DNA of 64,000 bases. Source: Shewanella electrica (GTDB lineage Bacteria; Pseudomonadota; Gammaproteobacteria; Enterobacterales; Shewanellaceae). Under the pieces are notes generated by a model. The model saw nothing but the letters and a program-made list of their open reading frames with translations, had not been told where the DNA came from and did no database searches. This document shows, piece after piece, positions 9,142 through 18,946 of this stretch (within the stretch, counting starts at the first letter, position 1; each line of letters opens with the position of its first letter). The translations under genes were made by a program, and so were the position numbers. Location: contig NZ_JAKOGG010000003.1 of assembly GCF_022321485.1 (NCBI RefSeq), forward strand, positions 372,001-436,000. The letters are read 5' to 3'.

Positions 9142-9595
9142 GTTGGCCGATAAAACCATCAACATAAACTGCCATAAATTAGATTTATTAAAAGTAAAGC
9201 GGCTAAATTAATCCATTAAATTTCAATATATTAAAATTTTTAAGCGTCACCGTAACATCAACAACTGAGCTATTAAAATTTAACCAACTTCACGTTCACT
9301 TGCTGGTTGAGCATGCCATGCTAGCCCTTGCAGTTTGCTGTATTAGCAATCAACCTGATACGGCACGGTACCTTACTTTTCTTACCAGAATCACATGTTA
9401 TCGGCGGCAAATGTTCAGCAAGGGTCAGCAAGTCGATTGAGTTGCCCCGCCGAGACTAAGATCGGTTGACCGTCGTTACATCCTGCTCATCCTTACCTCG
9501 TTCACATCGATATTAATCGCTATAAAAATCATGAACTAACACTCAACTCTTTGGCGTATTTCCCCAATTTTTACAAACAAGCACCATTTGTAAAT
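9142..9595. other. Non-coding, AT-rich flank of the transposon end
   Basis: No gene supported on either strand. If the end at 9141 is real, bases 9142-9146 (GTTGG) would be the target duplication copy on this side. Confidence 0.4.
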
Positions 9596-9614
9596 GATAA
9601 TTGTAATCATTAAC
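9596..9614 (+). promoter_or_regulatory. Fur box before the haem receptor operon
   Basis: GATAATTGTAATCATTAAC matches the 19-base Fur consensus at 16 positions. A TATATTATG -10-like stretch lies about 30 bases downstream and the receptor ATG is at 9715. Iron-dependent repression of the whole operon is inferred. Confidence 0.75.
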
Positions 9615-9714
9615 ATTATTGATTAGTATTCGCGCCCTATATTATGAAGATGTGAACTACATCACTAAAAACATGACTTGCAAGAGTCTTAAAAATCTGG
9701 GTTAAGGTACTGAA

Positions 9715-11859
9715 ATGAAGGGAATTAGTCTCTCACTTTCCGTGGTGAGTTCACTTATCGTAAGCGCTGCAACGGCGGCACAGACAGACGTCAGCGACGA
9801 TATGGAGGTGATCGTGGTTACCGCCAATAAGATTGAGCAATCACTTTCTGAAGTGGCTGGTTCTATCGTGGTCATTGATGGTGAGACGCTGCAAAAGAAG
9901 GGACAAACCGAATTATTTGACGCTTTGCGTAATGAACCTGGGGTGAGCGTAACTGGCTCCGCTGGCACGCCGCAAAATATCGTCATTCGTGGCATGACGG
10001 GCAACAAAATCAGTATTGTACGCGATGGCGTGCCCTCTTCTGACGGCTATGGTGCCGCCGATCTTAATGACCAGGTGGGCCGTAACTCTTTTGACCTTTC
10101 TACGGTCAAATCTATCGAAATTGTCAAAGGCGCGAGTTCATCGGTTTATGGTTCTGGCGCGCTCGGCGGCGCGGTCATTATTCATACTAAACAGCCAGAG
10201 GATTATCTGGCGGCCGATAATTTTTATGCTGACACCTCATTAACTTACTCTGGCATCAGCAACAAATTACGCAGCTCAACCAACGTGGCATTCCGCGCTG
10301 GCGACACCGAGAGTTTGTTGAACGTCAGCGGCTGGCAAGGCGATGAGAGCCAAAACTTCGACGGCGATTTGGTGGCGCGCGATATCAAGGGATACAGCAG
10401 CGAACTGAACATCACCCAGCAGCTCAGCCCGGCGTTAACGCTGCGGGCGCAAGCTGAATATTATCAAGACAAACAACGGCGTAATGAAGGCCGCGCCTCG
10501 ATACAAAACGATGGCGTGTGGCAAATTGGTGCGTTTAACGAGCAGCGCGAAATTCGCGAGATCAACGGCCAGGTCGGCGTGGAATACCGCGCAAAAACCG
10601 CTTGGTTTGATGAACTCACTGGCACCTTGTTTTGGCGCAGCACCGACACCGATAACTTCACCAATCGGTTGATGAATCGCCAAGATCAAAACGATCTCAC
10701 CATCAGACGACGTGAGCTTGAAACGCAAACCTTTAGCGATGACACCTTCGGTTTCAATAGTGATCTGTCGTTGAGTCGCACCTTAGGCACATGGAGCCAT
10801 GACATCGCCTATGGCGCCGATTTTACCCAACGGAGCTTTTCCCGTACGGATCGTGACCAAGTGTTAGATTGGCGTGGCGTGACCAACGTTGCCAAAGAGC
10901 CTTTTGCGCCGTCTGACAGTTACGAGGCAGGCGTCTATTTTCGTGATGTGATGAGTGTGGCGCGTTGGACCTTGACCACTGGACTCCGATTTGATGCGCG
11001 CCGCTTAGTGCCAGATGGTGAAGACAGCATCTCCGGTTACCCGCTGGAAGCGATCAACAGTAACGAATTATCGCCATCGTTGTCGCTGTCCTACGCGTTG
11101 GCCAACCATTTGAATGTATACACCTCGTACAACCACGGTTTTCGCGCGCCGGATTACAACAAAGCCTATGGTTTCTCGCTGCATGATTTTGTGCCGTTTA
11201 CGCCATTCGTGATCGTGCCCAATCTGGCACTAAAAGCAGAGACCAGCGACGCCTACGAAATTGGTGCCAAGTACGATAACGGCCGCGTCAAACTCTATTG
11301 GGCCGCCTACTACCAAAAATTTAACGATTTTATTGATGTCGCCTTGATTGGTTTTGACCAAAGCACAGGGCTATTCCAACGCCAATATCAAAACATTGCT
11401 GGGGTCAGCACCTACGGCTCGGAGGTATTTGGGCAATACAAATTTAACCATCAATGGTCGTTATCAGCCAAAGCGGGCTATGTGAACGGCAAAAATGCCG
11501 ATGATGAGTACGTTCGCACCATCACGCCGCTCGAAGGCAACGTGTCACTTAACTTCGACACCGGCGCCCTAGAGAGTTATCTCGCCATCAACTGGGCCAG
11601 CAGCATGGATCGCGTGCCCACGTGTGAAACCGACCTGCAAATGACCGTTGCTTGTGCCGCCACCAGCGGTTGGGTCACGCTCGATAGTGGCATGAGTTAC
11701 GCGCTGTCCGACAGTTTCAGCGTGAGCGCCAATATCTACAACTTGCTCGATCGTCATTACGTGCGCTATCAGGACGTGGCTGGCACCGCCGCCAGTGATG
11801 CCCATTTTGCCACCGAGCCGGGGCGCTACGTCACCATCAACCTTCGCTACACGCTATAG
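9715..11859 (+). CDS. TonB-dependent haem/haemoglobin receptor
   Basis: 714 residues. A Sec signal peptide (about 1-21, ending SAATAA) is followed by a TonB box region (MEVIVVTANK), a plug domain to about residue 160 (RGMTGNKISIVRDGVP, GASSSVYGSGALGGAV), and a 22-strand barrel ending in an aromatic-rich YVTINLRYTL. A FRAPDYNKAYG box near 476, a nearby His (SLHD) and PNLALKAET resemble the FRAP/NPNL motifs of haem receptors, so haem or haemoglobin is the likely ligand rather than a siderophore. It imports the ligand across the outer membrane with TonB-ExbBD energy. Start supported by AAGG. First gene of a Fur-controlled operon with a secreted protease. No periplasmic haem binder or ABC importer is next to it. 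Confidence 0.85.
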   Translation: MKGISLSLSVVSSLIVSAATAAQTDVSDDMEVIVVTANKIEQSLSEVAGSIVVIDGETLQKKGQTELFDALRNEPGVSVTGSAGTPQNIVIRGMTGNKISIVRDGVPSSDGYGAADLNDQVGRNSFDLSTVKSIEIVKGASSSVYGSGALGGAVIIHTKQPEDYLAADNFYADTSLTYSGISNKLRSSTNVAFRAGDTESLLNVSGWQGDESQNFDGDLVARDIKGYSSELNITQQLSPALTLRAQAEYYQDKQRRNEGRASIQNDGVWQIGAFNEQREIREINGQVGVEYRAKTAWFDELTGTLFWRSTDTDNFTNRLMNRQDQNDLTIRRRELETQTFSDDTFGFNSDLSLSRTLGTWSHDIAYGADFTQRSFSRTDRDQVLDWRGVTNVAKEPFAPSDSYEAGVYFRDVMSVARWTLTTGLRFDARRLVPDGEDSISGYPLEAINSNELSPSLSLSYALANHLNVYTSYNHGFRAPDYNKAYGFSLHDFVPFTPFVIVPNLALKAETSDAYEIGAKYDNGRVKLYWAAYYQKFNDFIDVALIGFDQSTGLFQRQYQNIAGVSTYGSEVFGQYKFNHQWSLSAKAGYVNGKNADDEYVRTITPLEGNVSLNFDTGALESYLAINWASSMDRVPTCETDLQMTVACAATSGWVTLDSGMSYALSDSFSVSANIYNLLDRHYVRYQDVAGTAASDAHFATEPGRYVTINLRYTL

Positions 11860-11865
11860 AGCACC

Positions 11866-14199
11866 ATGATGAAATTACTCTCTTTAACGGTCATCGCCGC
11901 CAGCGCCGGGGTGCTGTGCTCAATGAATGCCACTGCCGCCGATTGGGACTATCCCGCCGAGCAGTTCCATATTGAGAATGCAGCCCAAGCGCTGGATTAT
12001 CTCAACGCGCAATATGGCGACCAAGGTCACTATCGTTTCCGCTATCGCACCGATTCATTACTGGGGCATCACTACAACTTTGATGTGTTGCTTGACGGTA
12101 ACTATCAAGCGCAGCAAGCCGTGGTGTTATCCACCAATAACGACAATGTGGTGACGCGGATATTTTTGAGTTTGGCTAACACCATAGTGCGCAATGGCGA
12201 CCCGCTCATTGCCGCAGAATTGGAAAACCCGCGCACATTGCAAGCACAACGCCCACCAGCGGTGGCTAACGGGCAACTGGTTGACGCCCAAGTGGCGGTA
12301 TTTGAGCCAGATTTGCGCACCATGCAACGCCAGCCCGCCCCTGACACGCCATGGCAAAGCCTTGCGGAGTATCCGCAACCGTATCAGTACCTGCTGCGCC
12401 CGGCCGCGCTGTTACAAGCAGATGGCCGTTACTACCTCGCCAACCAGCAGTTACGGCAAGTGGACGCGGAAGCACTGGTATCACCAGCAGCCAATGGTCA
12501 ACCAGCCAGCAGCGACAATAGCGATATTGTCACGGCTGGCGCGGTAACGAGTTTTAGCTCAATCGCCGAGCTAGCCAACCTCACCGTGGATGACCCACGT
12601 TTTGCCCAAGTGATGGCGTTTTATCATTTAAACGCCTCGCTTGATTATGTGTCGTCACTGGGATTTTCACTGTTTAACCAGCCGCTGGAGTTTGATGCGC
12701 GTGGCCTTGCGAGCAACAATTCCGCCTTTTATAAAGGACCAAATGCTGCGCTGTTTGGCGTGGGTGGACCATCACCCGATGCGCTGGACGCCGATGTGAT
12801 TATTCATGAACTCGGCCATGGCTTGTCTTACGCCATCGTACCGGATTGGGGCTACGGCCATACCGGCGCGATTGGTGAAGGTTTTGGTGATTATTGGGCC
12901 GGTAGTTATAGCTATCGCGTGCAGTATCAAGATGCCGCACGCCGCCACGATGAATTTGAATTAGCCACGGTATTCAACTGGGACGGCTACTTTGGCACCA
13001 GCATCGCCACCCGCAGCTTAGCTAACTTACAAGCAAAATATTACGAAACCGCCGAGTACCAACCCCATATCAGCGTGGGTGGCACCTTGGGGGATGAACT
13101 GTGGTCAACGCCGTTGTTCCAAGCGCTACAAACCGCCGTAACCACCTATGGTGACGTCGCATTCGACGAGTTTAATCGCATTGTGCTTGAAGGCATGTAT
13201 GGCACCGGCAGAGGCATGAAAATGCACGATCTTGCCGAGAGCACCTTGTACGCCGCCGCGCAGCTTTATCCCGATAAAGACTATCGCACCATACTGGAGA
13301 GCAACTTTCGCCGACATGGATTACTCAAGCCAGCATTCACCGCAGAATATGCGGCGCGTTATCTGGCGGCAGACAGTCCGATTGAGGTATCACTGCAACC
13401 CACCGGCCGACAAGCCGCAATCAACGGCAGTTGGCAAGTGGGCTCACAAAGCCAAGCGCTGAACAATGCCGCGTTCAGCGAGCTAACACTTAGCCAAGTG
13501 CTGCCAACTGACGGACAGTGTGGCGTCGCGCTAACGGCAAGTTTTGATCTCAACTACCGCTACGCCGAACGACTGCAATCACAACCGTGGCAACACACCA
13601 CCACGCTGATTGTTGGCACGCCCGCGTTAGCGCACGCCGCCAAAATGGAAAACTCCACCATTCCCGATGCCAGACAACTGAACAACGGGCAACTGGTGTC
13701 CGGCACTAAGGTATACACCATCACCTTAACCGATGCCGATAAGCGCGTTGATAACCAGTTTGCGGTCTATCTCGACATCAGCCATAGCCAGCCGCAGGAC
13801 CTGAGAGTGACGCTCACCTCACCGAGTGGCACCAAAGTCACCCTGTTTGATCACGCCTTAAGCACCCGTCAGGCGATCAAAGACTATTTCACCTTTGCGC
13901 ATGACCCGCAGCTCGCGGCGCTGGCCAATGAACCCACCCAAGGGTTGTGGATGTTGGAGATCACCGACAGCAGTGCGGGCGACACTGGCACGCTTAATCA
14001 ATGGGGCGTCAGCCACTTCGACAATTACGATTGCGGCACGCCCGCCGTTGAACCACCGCCAACAACGCCTGAACCACCAGCAACGCCCGAGCCCGCCGCA
14101 TCGTCCTCGTCTGGCGGCGCCACATCGCCTGCCAGCCTGCTGTGGCTATTACTGCCGCTCCTCTGGCGTTGGACCACACGCGAGCAGCGTGGACTGTGA
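11866..14199 (+). CDS. Secreted zinc metalloprotease with P domain and GlyGly-CTERM-like tail
   Basis: 777 residues starting six bases after the receptor stop (ATGATG, weak ribosome site, so translational coupling is likely). A signal peptide (about 1-24, ATAAD) precedes a long propeptide, then a fungalysin/thermolysin-like catalytic domain with zinc motif HELGH (H314, E315, H318) and downstream GAIGEGFGDYW carrying the third ligand Glu. A proprotein-convertase P domain covers about 595-718. The C-terminus is a Pro-rich linker, SSSSGGATS, a hydrophobic run LLWLLLPLLW, then Arg residues. This is the layout of GlyGly-CTERM tails processed by rhombosortase for surface display or release. Next to a haem receptor, a role in degrading haemoproteins is inferred. 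Confidence 0.82.
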   Translation: MMKLLSLTVIAASAGVLCSMNATAADWDYPAEQFHIENAAQALDYLNAQYGDQGHYRFRYRTDSLLGHHYNFDVLLDGNYQAQQAVVLSTNNDNVVTRIFLSLANTIVRNGDPLIAAELENPRTLQAQRPPAVANGQLVDAQVAVFEPDLRTMQRQPAPDTPWQSLAEYPQPYQYLLRPAALLQADGRYYLANQQLRQVDAEALVSPAANGQPASSDNSDIVTAGAVTSFSSIAELANLTVDDPRFAQVMAFYHLNASLDYVSSLGFSLFNQPLEFDARGLASNNSAFYKGPNAALFGVGGPSPDALDADVIIHELGHGLSYAIVPDWGYGHTGAIGEGFGDYWAGSYSYRVQYQDAARRHDEFELATVFNWDGYFGTSIATRSLANLQAKYYETAEYQPHISVGGTLGDELWSTPLFQALQTAVTTYGDVAFDEFNRIVLEGMYGTGRGMKMHDLAESTLYAAAQLYPDKDYRTILESNFRRHGLLKPAFTAEYAARYLAADSPIEVSLQPTGRQAAINGSWQVGSQSQALNNAAFSELTLSQVLPTDGQCGVALTASFDLNYRYAERLQSQPWQHTTTLIVGTPALAHAAKMENSTIPDARQLNNGQLVSGTKVYTITLTDADKRVDNQFAVYLDISHSQPQDLRVTLTSPSGTKVTLFDHALSTRQAIKDYFTFAHDPQLAALANEPTQGLWMLEITDSSAGDTGTLNQWGVSHFDNYDCGTPAVEPPPTTPEPPATPEPAASSSSGGATSPASLLWLLLPLLWRWTTREQRGL

Positions 14200-14240
14200 T
14201 TAACCGATTAAAACGTATCAATTTTTAACAAGGAGAGACT

Positions 14241-15674
14241 ATGAAACATCCGTATTCGTGCGTCGCTATCGCTTTGTTGCTCGCCGGTTGTGGCGGCAGT
14301 GGCGGAGACAGCGACACCAATAATGAAACCAGTATCCCAACCTACACCATTGCCGGCAGCGTGACGGTCGCAGGCGCAGATACTGATACGTCGGTATGTG
14401 TGGATATCAACGAAAACTATCTCTGTGATAGTAATGAACCAAGCACCAATGCCAACAATAGCGGAGAGTTTAGCCTCACCAGCACTGATCGCACTATCTA
14501 CAGTAAACCGCTGATTGCCACTCACGCGAACGTGCACTATTTGGCACCGGCGCGAACGCTAGAAACCGGCAACGTGATCAATGGCGTCACCACGCTTATT
14601 GCGGCGCAGATGGTAGCTGGGCAAACCTTAGAGCAAGCGGCGCAAGTGGTGCAGCAACAACTCAGCGATGCCGGTCTCAACTTGTCTGGCTCACTGCTAG
14701 ACAACCTCACCGCAGCTGAATTGACCACGCTAGAAACCCACTTGACCGAAGCGTTTGCCTTGATCAGCGACAGCCAAGATCTTCAAGTCGAACGCCTGCT
14801 CACGTATAACCTCAATGATGCGGTGAACTTGACCTCTGAGCCAGTCATCACCGAAGCACAGATGAGCCAGCTCGTCGCTAGCCTCAAACAACTGGCTGGC
14901 ACCGCGACCGCGCTGAACGACACCGGTGTGACCCTCTACTTTAGCGATGACAGCAGTGATGTTAGCGCCGCACCGGCCGACTATCCGGGACAAGACGCCG
15001 ACTATGGTTTTGATAAAACTGACGTCCAAACGACCACAGGCAAAGGTTTTCAGTTCGTCAAACTCGATGCAGCAGGTAATGAACTGGCCGATGACGCCGC
15101 CCAATGGAGCTGCGTACTCGATCAACGTAGCGGCCTGATTTGGGAAAACAAACTCGACGACGCCCAATCGGTACGCCACAAAGAACGTCTGTTTGCCCTT
15201 GAACTGGCCGACCGCTTCAAACCGCACGCTACCGATATTGCACAAGCGGGTTGTACTGCCGCAGGCGACAATATCTGCACCACCAAAGATTATGTCGACT
15301 ACGTCAACACCCAAACGCTGTGCGGCGTGAGCAACTGGCGTCTACCTACCGATGGTGAAATTTTCAACCTGATTGATTTTGGCGAAACCGCCACCGACGC
15401 CAACGACAATCTGTATGGCTTTAGCGTCAAATACTTCCCTAATCAAGGGTTTGGACCAGACTACGGCTACGGCGCCGTATGGTCAGACAATGTGGCCTTT
15501 AGCCAATACGCCGCCTATGCCGAAGAGCACACCATGTATTACCCCTACATCACTACCCGCACTGCAGACTATCGCGGCAGCCGCAGCTTTATCACCGTAC
15601 AAGATGAAAGCTACGACACGGACTCAGCGTCATATCAGTTGCCAGTACGCCTGACCGCGACTAAAGGAGAATAA
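14241..15674 (+). CDS. DUF1566-domain lipoprotein
   Basis: 477 residues. The N-terminus has a lipoprotein signal ending LLLAGC (Cys17), followed by a Gly/Ser/Asp-rich spacer and a small beta domain with CVDINENYLCDSNEP, a pattern common in outer-membrane proteins of this group. The C-terminal third is a DUF1566 (Lcl C-terminal-like) domain: SGLIWENKL, NWRLPTDGEIFNLIDFG and VWSDNVA. AAGGAG lies upstream of the start. Function is unknown; membrane anchoring and position in the Fur-linked operon suggest a surface accessory to protease or receptor. It shares the DUF1566 fold with the next gene, two bases away. Confidence 0.75.
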   Translation: MKHPYSCVAIALLLAGCGGSGGDSDTNNETSIPTYTIAGSVTVAGADTDTSVCVDINENYLCDSNEPSTNANNSGEFSLTSTDRTIYSKPLIATHANVHYLAPARTLETGNVINGVTTLIAAQMVAGQTLEQAAQVVQQQLSDAGLNLSGSLLDNLTAAELTTLETHLTEAFALISDSQDLQVERLLTYNLNDAVNLTSEPVITEAQMSQLVASLKQLAGTATALNDTGVTLYFSDDSSDVSAAPADYPGQDADYGFDKTDVQTTTGKGFQFVKLDAAGNELADDAAQWSCVLDQRSGLIWENKLDDAQSVRHKERLFALELADRFKPHATDIAQAGCTAAGDNICTTKDYVDYVNTQTLCGVSNWRLPTDGEIFNLIDFGETATDANDNLYGFSVKYFPNQGFGPDYGYGAVWSDNVAFSQYAAYAEEHTMYYPYITTRTADYRGSRSFITVQDESYDTDSASYQLPVRLTATKGE

Positions 15675-15676
15675 GC

Positions 15677-16243
15677 ATGAAAAAACTCATCACCTTAATC
15701 AGCGGCATGCTGTTATCCACCAGCTTGTATGCCGCGCAAGAGTGTCAGACCGATATCCCCCGCACCGCGCCTAACACCCGTTTTGCTGTGTCATCCAATG
15801 GCACCGTTGAAGATTTGCAAACCGGTCTGGTGTGGATGCGTTGCCCACTCGGTATGACTTGGGACAGCAGCAACGGTGTTTGCAGCGGTGCCGCCACTTT
15901 GCATACATGGCAAAGCGCGTTAACCCAAGTACAAAGTATTGATGCGGCAGAAAATAATCACGCGCTGCACCAGTTTGCTGGCATAGCTAACTGGCGCTTG
16001 CCCAACATCAAAGAGCTGATGTCGCTCACCGAGGCGGCTTGTCATAGCCCCGCCATGAATGGCCGCGCATTCAACAGTGCGTTTGCCCAAGCGGAATTGG
16101 GCGATCTGTCCACCTACCTGTGGAGCAACACCTCCGCTGGTGACGGCACCAACGTGTGGACCTACAGCATTTTTAACGCCGAAACCTACGCCTATACCCC
16201 ATCACAGGAGTTTGGCGTGTTGTTAGTGGCCGATAAAAACTAA
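15677..16243 (+). CDS. Secreted DUF1566-domain protein
   Basis: 188 residues with a Sec signal (about 1-19, SLYAA). The mature part is essentially one DUF1566 domain: TRFAVSSNGTVEDLQTGLVWMRC, NWRLPNIKELMSLTE and YLWSNTS; Cys residues could form disulphides. It starts two bases after the preceding lipoprotein gene, with GGAG upstream, so the two are translationally linked and probably diverged from a common domain. Role unknown; co-expression with a haem receptor is the only functional hint. Confidence 0.75.
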   Translation: MKKLITLISGMLLSTSLYAAQECQTDIPRTAPNTRFAVSSNGTVEDLQTGLVWMRCPLGMTWDSSNGVCSGAATLHTWQSALTQVQSIDAAENNHALHQFAGIANWRLPNIKELMSLTEAACHSPAMNGRAFNSAFAQAELGDLSTYLWSNTSAGDGTNVWTYSIFNAETYAYTPSQEFGVLLVADKN

Positions 16244-16298
16244 CGCCACGGCCTTGGTTACATCACCCACATCGTCCATAGATAAAAAGAACCACACC

Positions 16299-17456
16299 AT
16301 GTATAAAAAACAGCTAATACAACGTATGACTATCGCTATCATCGCCGTTATGAGTCTCGTTATCAGCGCCGTCGCGCCTGCTAAAGAGCAACAACCCACC
16401 GATTGCGCTAACAGCAAACAATTTACCTTTGCTTGGCAGTTACTGGATGCCTGCGCGATGAAACCGCGCGGCGGCAGCAAAGTAGGGATTAACAACACCC
16501 TCGCGCCACAGCCCTACGCTGGCTGGCAATCGATTCACGAAGCCAACCTCAGCAAATTTGAGCAAGATCGCCGCGCCATCCTCGCCATGGCGGGGCCTTA
16601 TCGCGTGAGCTTCGACTTTCTCGAAATCGCCGGATTCACTCCAGATTTCCAGCCCACGCGACCGTATCAATCATGGGGCACAGAGTACATCTATGTTGCT
16701 GAAGACAAAGGCGACTTTATCAGCCTGCAACATATTATGGTGATGTATTACCAGCAAGAAGACGGCTCAACTTCGGCCCCGATGGTGATGAAACACTGGC
16801 GCCAAGATTGGCAATATGAAAAGACCGAACTGTTCGCTTATGTTGGCCATAACAAATGGCAACAGCAGTCACTTAAGCCTTCCGACGTCAAAGGAACTTG
16901 GGCACAAGCGGTCTATCAGGTGGATGACTCACCGCGCTACGAATCCTATGGTCAATGGCAACACAACGCCGGTTTCTCAAGCTGGAAGAGCGCCGACACT
17001 TGGCGACCATTGCCAAGACGTGAAGGCAGTGTCCGCGATGATTATCACGTGTTAGAAGGCACCAACCGACACACCATTCTGCCAAGCGGCTGGGTGCAAG
17101 AAGAGGAAAACCTCAAACTGGTATTGGATGATAACGGCCAACCGGCCCAAGCCGTGCCCTATCTCGCCAAAGAACTGGGGATTGCCCGCTACGAGCGTAT
17201 TGTGGGCCTTGATTACACTCCCGGCGACGAGTACTGGAAAAAAACCGCACCATTCTGGGCTGACGTACGCTACGTGTGGCAACAACTGATCGCCCAAAAC
17301 CCGCGCATGGAGATCCAGAAAAAAGTCGGTGAAGATTTCATGTTCCAGCTCTTCTTTGATAAAGCTGATGAAATTGCCGAAGGCGCGCCTTACGATTCCG
17401 CACAAGGACGTCAGGCAATCCATAAAATGCTGCAACCGTTTATCAAAGCGTATTAA
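16299..17456 (+). CDS. Secreted DUF6607-like protein
   Basis: About 385 residues from the ATG at 16299; an upstream in-frame ATG at 16254 would add 15 residues before the signal and is less likely. The signal peptide has a hydrophobic core IAIIAVMSLVISAVAPA. The rest is rich in Trp and Tyr (QYEKTELFAYVGHNKWQQQ, DDYHVLEGTNRHTI, GWVQEEENLKLV). From memory this resembles the DUF6607 family that accompanies TonB receptors in Shewanella and Vibrio; its biochemical role is not known to me. Last gene of the operon. Confidence 0.65.
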   Translation: MYKKQLIQRMTIAIIAVMSLVISAVAPAKEQQPTDCANSKQFTFAWQLLDACAMKPRGGSKVGINNTLAPQPYAGWQSIHEANLSKFEQDRRAILAMAGPYRVSFDFLEIAGFTPDFQPTRPYQSWGTEYIYVAEDKGDFISLQHIMVMYYQQEDGSTSAPMVMKHWRQDWQYEKTELFAYVGHNKWQQQSLKPSDVKGTWAQAVYQVDDSPRYESYGQWQHNAGFSSWKSADTWRPLPRREGSVRDDYHVLEGTNRHTILPSGWVQEEENLKLVLDDNGQPAQAVPYLAKELGIARYERIVGLDYTPGDEYWKKTAPFWADVRYVWQQLIAQNPRMEIQKKVGEDFMFQLFFDKADEIAEGAPYDSAQGRQAIHKMLQPFIKAY

Positions 17457-17505
17457 GGCCAACGCTGGCTAGGCCATCAAATAACGGCATCGCATTCATC
17501 CACTC

Positions 17506-17529
17506 GCCGCCCATTCATCAGTGGGCGGC
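17506..17529. terminator. Hairpin after the haem operon
   Basis: Arms GCCGCCCA and TGGGCGGC with an 8-base loop, 50 bases past the last stop codon. No T-run follows, so termination is plausible but weakly supported. Confidence 0.4.
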
Positions 17530-17697
17530 AGTGTTAACCACCACGCCTGCTCCATAGGGCGTTGTCGCTGCACCAAACACAATGTGACCCATCGCAAGCT
17601 TATCGGTTGCCATGTTGCAAACGCCCACGTATCTAAAGCAAAGTTAGCGCCACCAACCTCAGCAAATCACCGCCATACGTGCGGTATTAGGACGAAA

Positions 17698-18129
17698 ATG
17701 CGCTTTTCAGATGCGGTTACTCAGCAGTGGCAAAAATCGGAATTGGCCGAACAGATGCGCTTACGCCTAAGCTCTGAGCCAATGATTCAGGAACTGCTCG
17801 TGGGCGCTACTTCTTTAGCCACTGTGTGTAATCTCGCCGTGGCCTTGGCGTTTGCGGAACAAGCGTGGGACAAAGATGACTGGGACGACAACCTACTGGT
17901 GGCGGTGTTGTTTTGTGCTTTTAGGTTGCTGTTCTTCAAGGCAACGCAGCAACCGCTAACCCAAGCTGAAGACCTGATCATCAGCATAAGTAGCCGCTTG
18001 GCGGCAAGCATACAGGCTGAGCAATTGCATGCGTCAGCAGTGCATCAGGTGCAGTTGATGCAACAATTGGCAGATCAATTAAAAACATTACGGCGTCAAC
18101 AACGTAGCGAACAACTCAACATGCGTTAA
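17698..18129 (+). CDS. Small uncharacterised protein
   Basis: 143 residues from the ATG at 17698 (AGGA about six bases upstream). The open frame extends further upstream to 17521, but that part has no ribosome site and is not protein-like. The sequence is mainly helical: an Ala/Leu-rich segment (SLATVCNLAVALAFAEQAW), an acidic patch (DKDDWDD), a short hydrophobic run (LLVAVLFCAFRLLFF) and a Gln-rich coiled-coil-like C-terminus. I do not recognise the family. It converges on a tetR gene with an eight-base gap and may be the last cistron of the preceding operon or independent. Confidence 0.55.
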   Translation: MRFSDAVTQQWQKSELAEQMRLRLSSEPMIQELLVGATSLATVCNLAVALAFAEQAWDKDDWDDNLLVAVLFCAFRLLFFKATQQPLTQAEDLIISISSRLAASIQAEQLHASAVHQVQLMQQLADQLKTLRRQQRSEQLNMR

Positions 18130-18137
18130 TGCTGCTC

Positions 18138-18758
18138 TCAATCGGCGACAATCACTCCGCCGCCTCTGAAGATAATCTTCACCGATTCAATAATCTCTTG
18201 TGCTGAAATGCTGCGCTCCACCACGATTTGGCGGTAGATGTAACTATCCACATAGTCCACCACCATATTCGCGATTAACTGGCAGTTGCCAACCTTGGCT
18301 GATTGCCAAGCGGATGCGGGCAGCGCCGCCAATGATTCGGCTACCACTTGGCGCACGCCTTCTAATTGATGGTGTTCATCCACTAATAGTTGAATAAATA
18401 AATTAGCATCGTCGCATTTAACAACCACTTTTTTAAATCTATGGATCTCTTCTGAATGTTCGAACACTTTAAAAAAATCTGACCATACATTAATAATCGC
18501 TGTTATATCTTTGGCCTGTTTCAACTTATCAATAAATAAACCACGTTCGAGAAACGTAATATATCGATCTCTAATGGCTAATAAGAGTTCTGTTTTATTT
18601 TTAAAATGCCAATAAAAAGCGCCCTTAGTGACTCCTGCTGCGGTAGCAATATCATCTAATGTGGTTTTTGCCACGCCCTGTTCACTGAACAGCACTACCG
18701 CAGAGGCTAATAGCGCACTCTTGGTCTTTTCAGCTTCAGCCTTGGTACGTCTTGCCAC
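18138..18758 (-). CDS. TetR-family transcriptional regulator
   Basis: 206 residues from the GTG at 18758, which has GGAG six bases upstream. A TTG further up (18779) would add seven residues but has no ribosome site. The N-terminal helix-turn-helix is clear: TKSALLASAVVLFSEQGVAKTTLDDIATAAGVTKGAFYWHFKNK is AcrR/TtgR-like. The C-terminal ligand domain is of the same subgroup that usually senses small hydrophobic compounds. It is divergent from the DMSO reductase operon, and a perfect operator-like palindrome sits between them at 18947-18972, so it probably controls that operon. That would be unusual for a respiratory operon, where CRP- or FNR-type control is the norm. Confidence 0.88.
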   Translation of the reverse strand: MARRTKAEAEKTKSALLASAVVLFSEQGVAKTTLDDIATAAGVTKGAFYWHFKNKTELLLAIRDRYITFLERGLFIDKLKQAKDITAIINVWSDFFKVFEHSEEIHRFKKVVVKCDDANLFIQLLVDEHHQLEGVRQVVAESLAALPASAWQSAKVGNCQLIANMVVDYVDSYIYRQIVVERSISAQEIIESVKIIFRGGGVIVAD

Positions 18759-18946
18759 GTGCGCTCCAAATATTAGCAATTAAATGAATACAAATAATAT
18801 CAAACACCTATAACCACCTCAATCTTTTATATTACAAATAACATGCAATATAAAACATGAATTACTAAATATTAAACTACTAATTTAAATAAAATAATGA
18901 CCTCAGTCTCACTGTGGAAATAGATTTTGCAGTGCTTCACATTCAT

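Noticed and set aside
9142-9200. Further TnsB-like sites (TGCCATAAATTAGA near 9160-9175) beyond the proposed transposon end
   Set aside because: Only loose resemblance and wrong spacing; TGTTGAT on the minus strand near 9170 is not followed by a site, so 9141 remains the better end.
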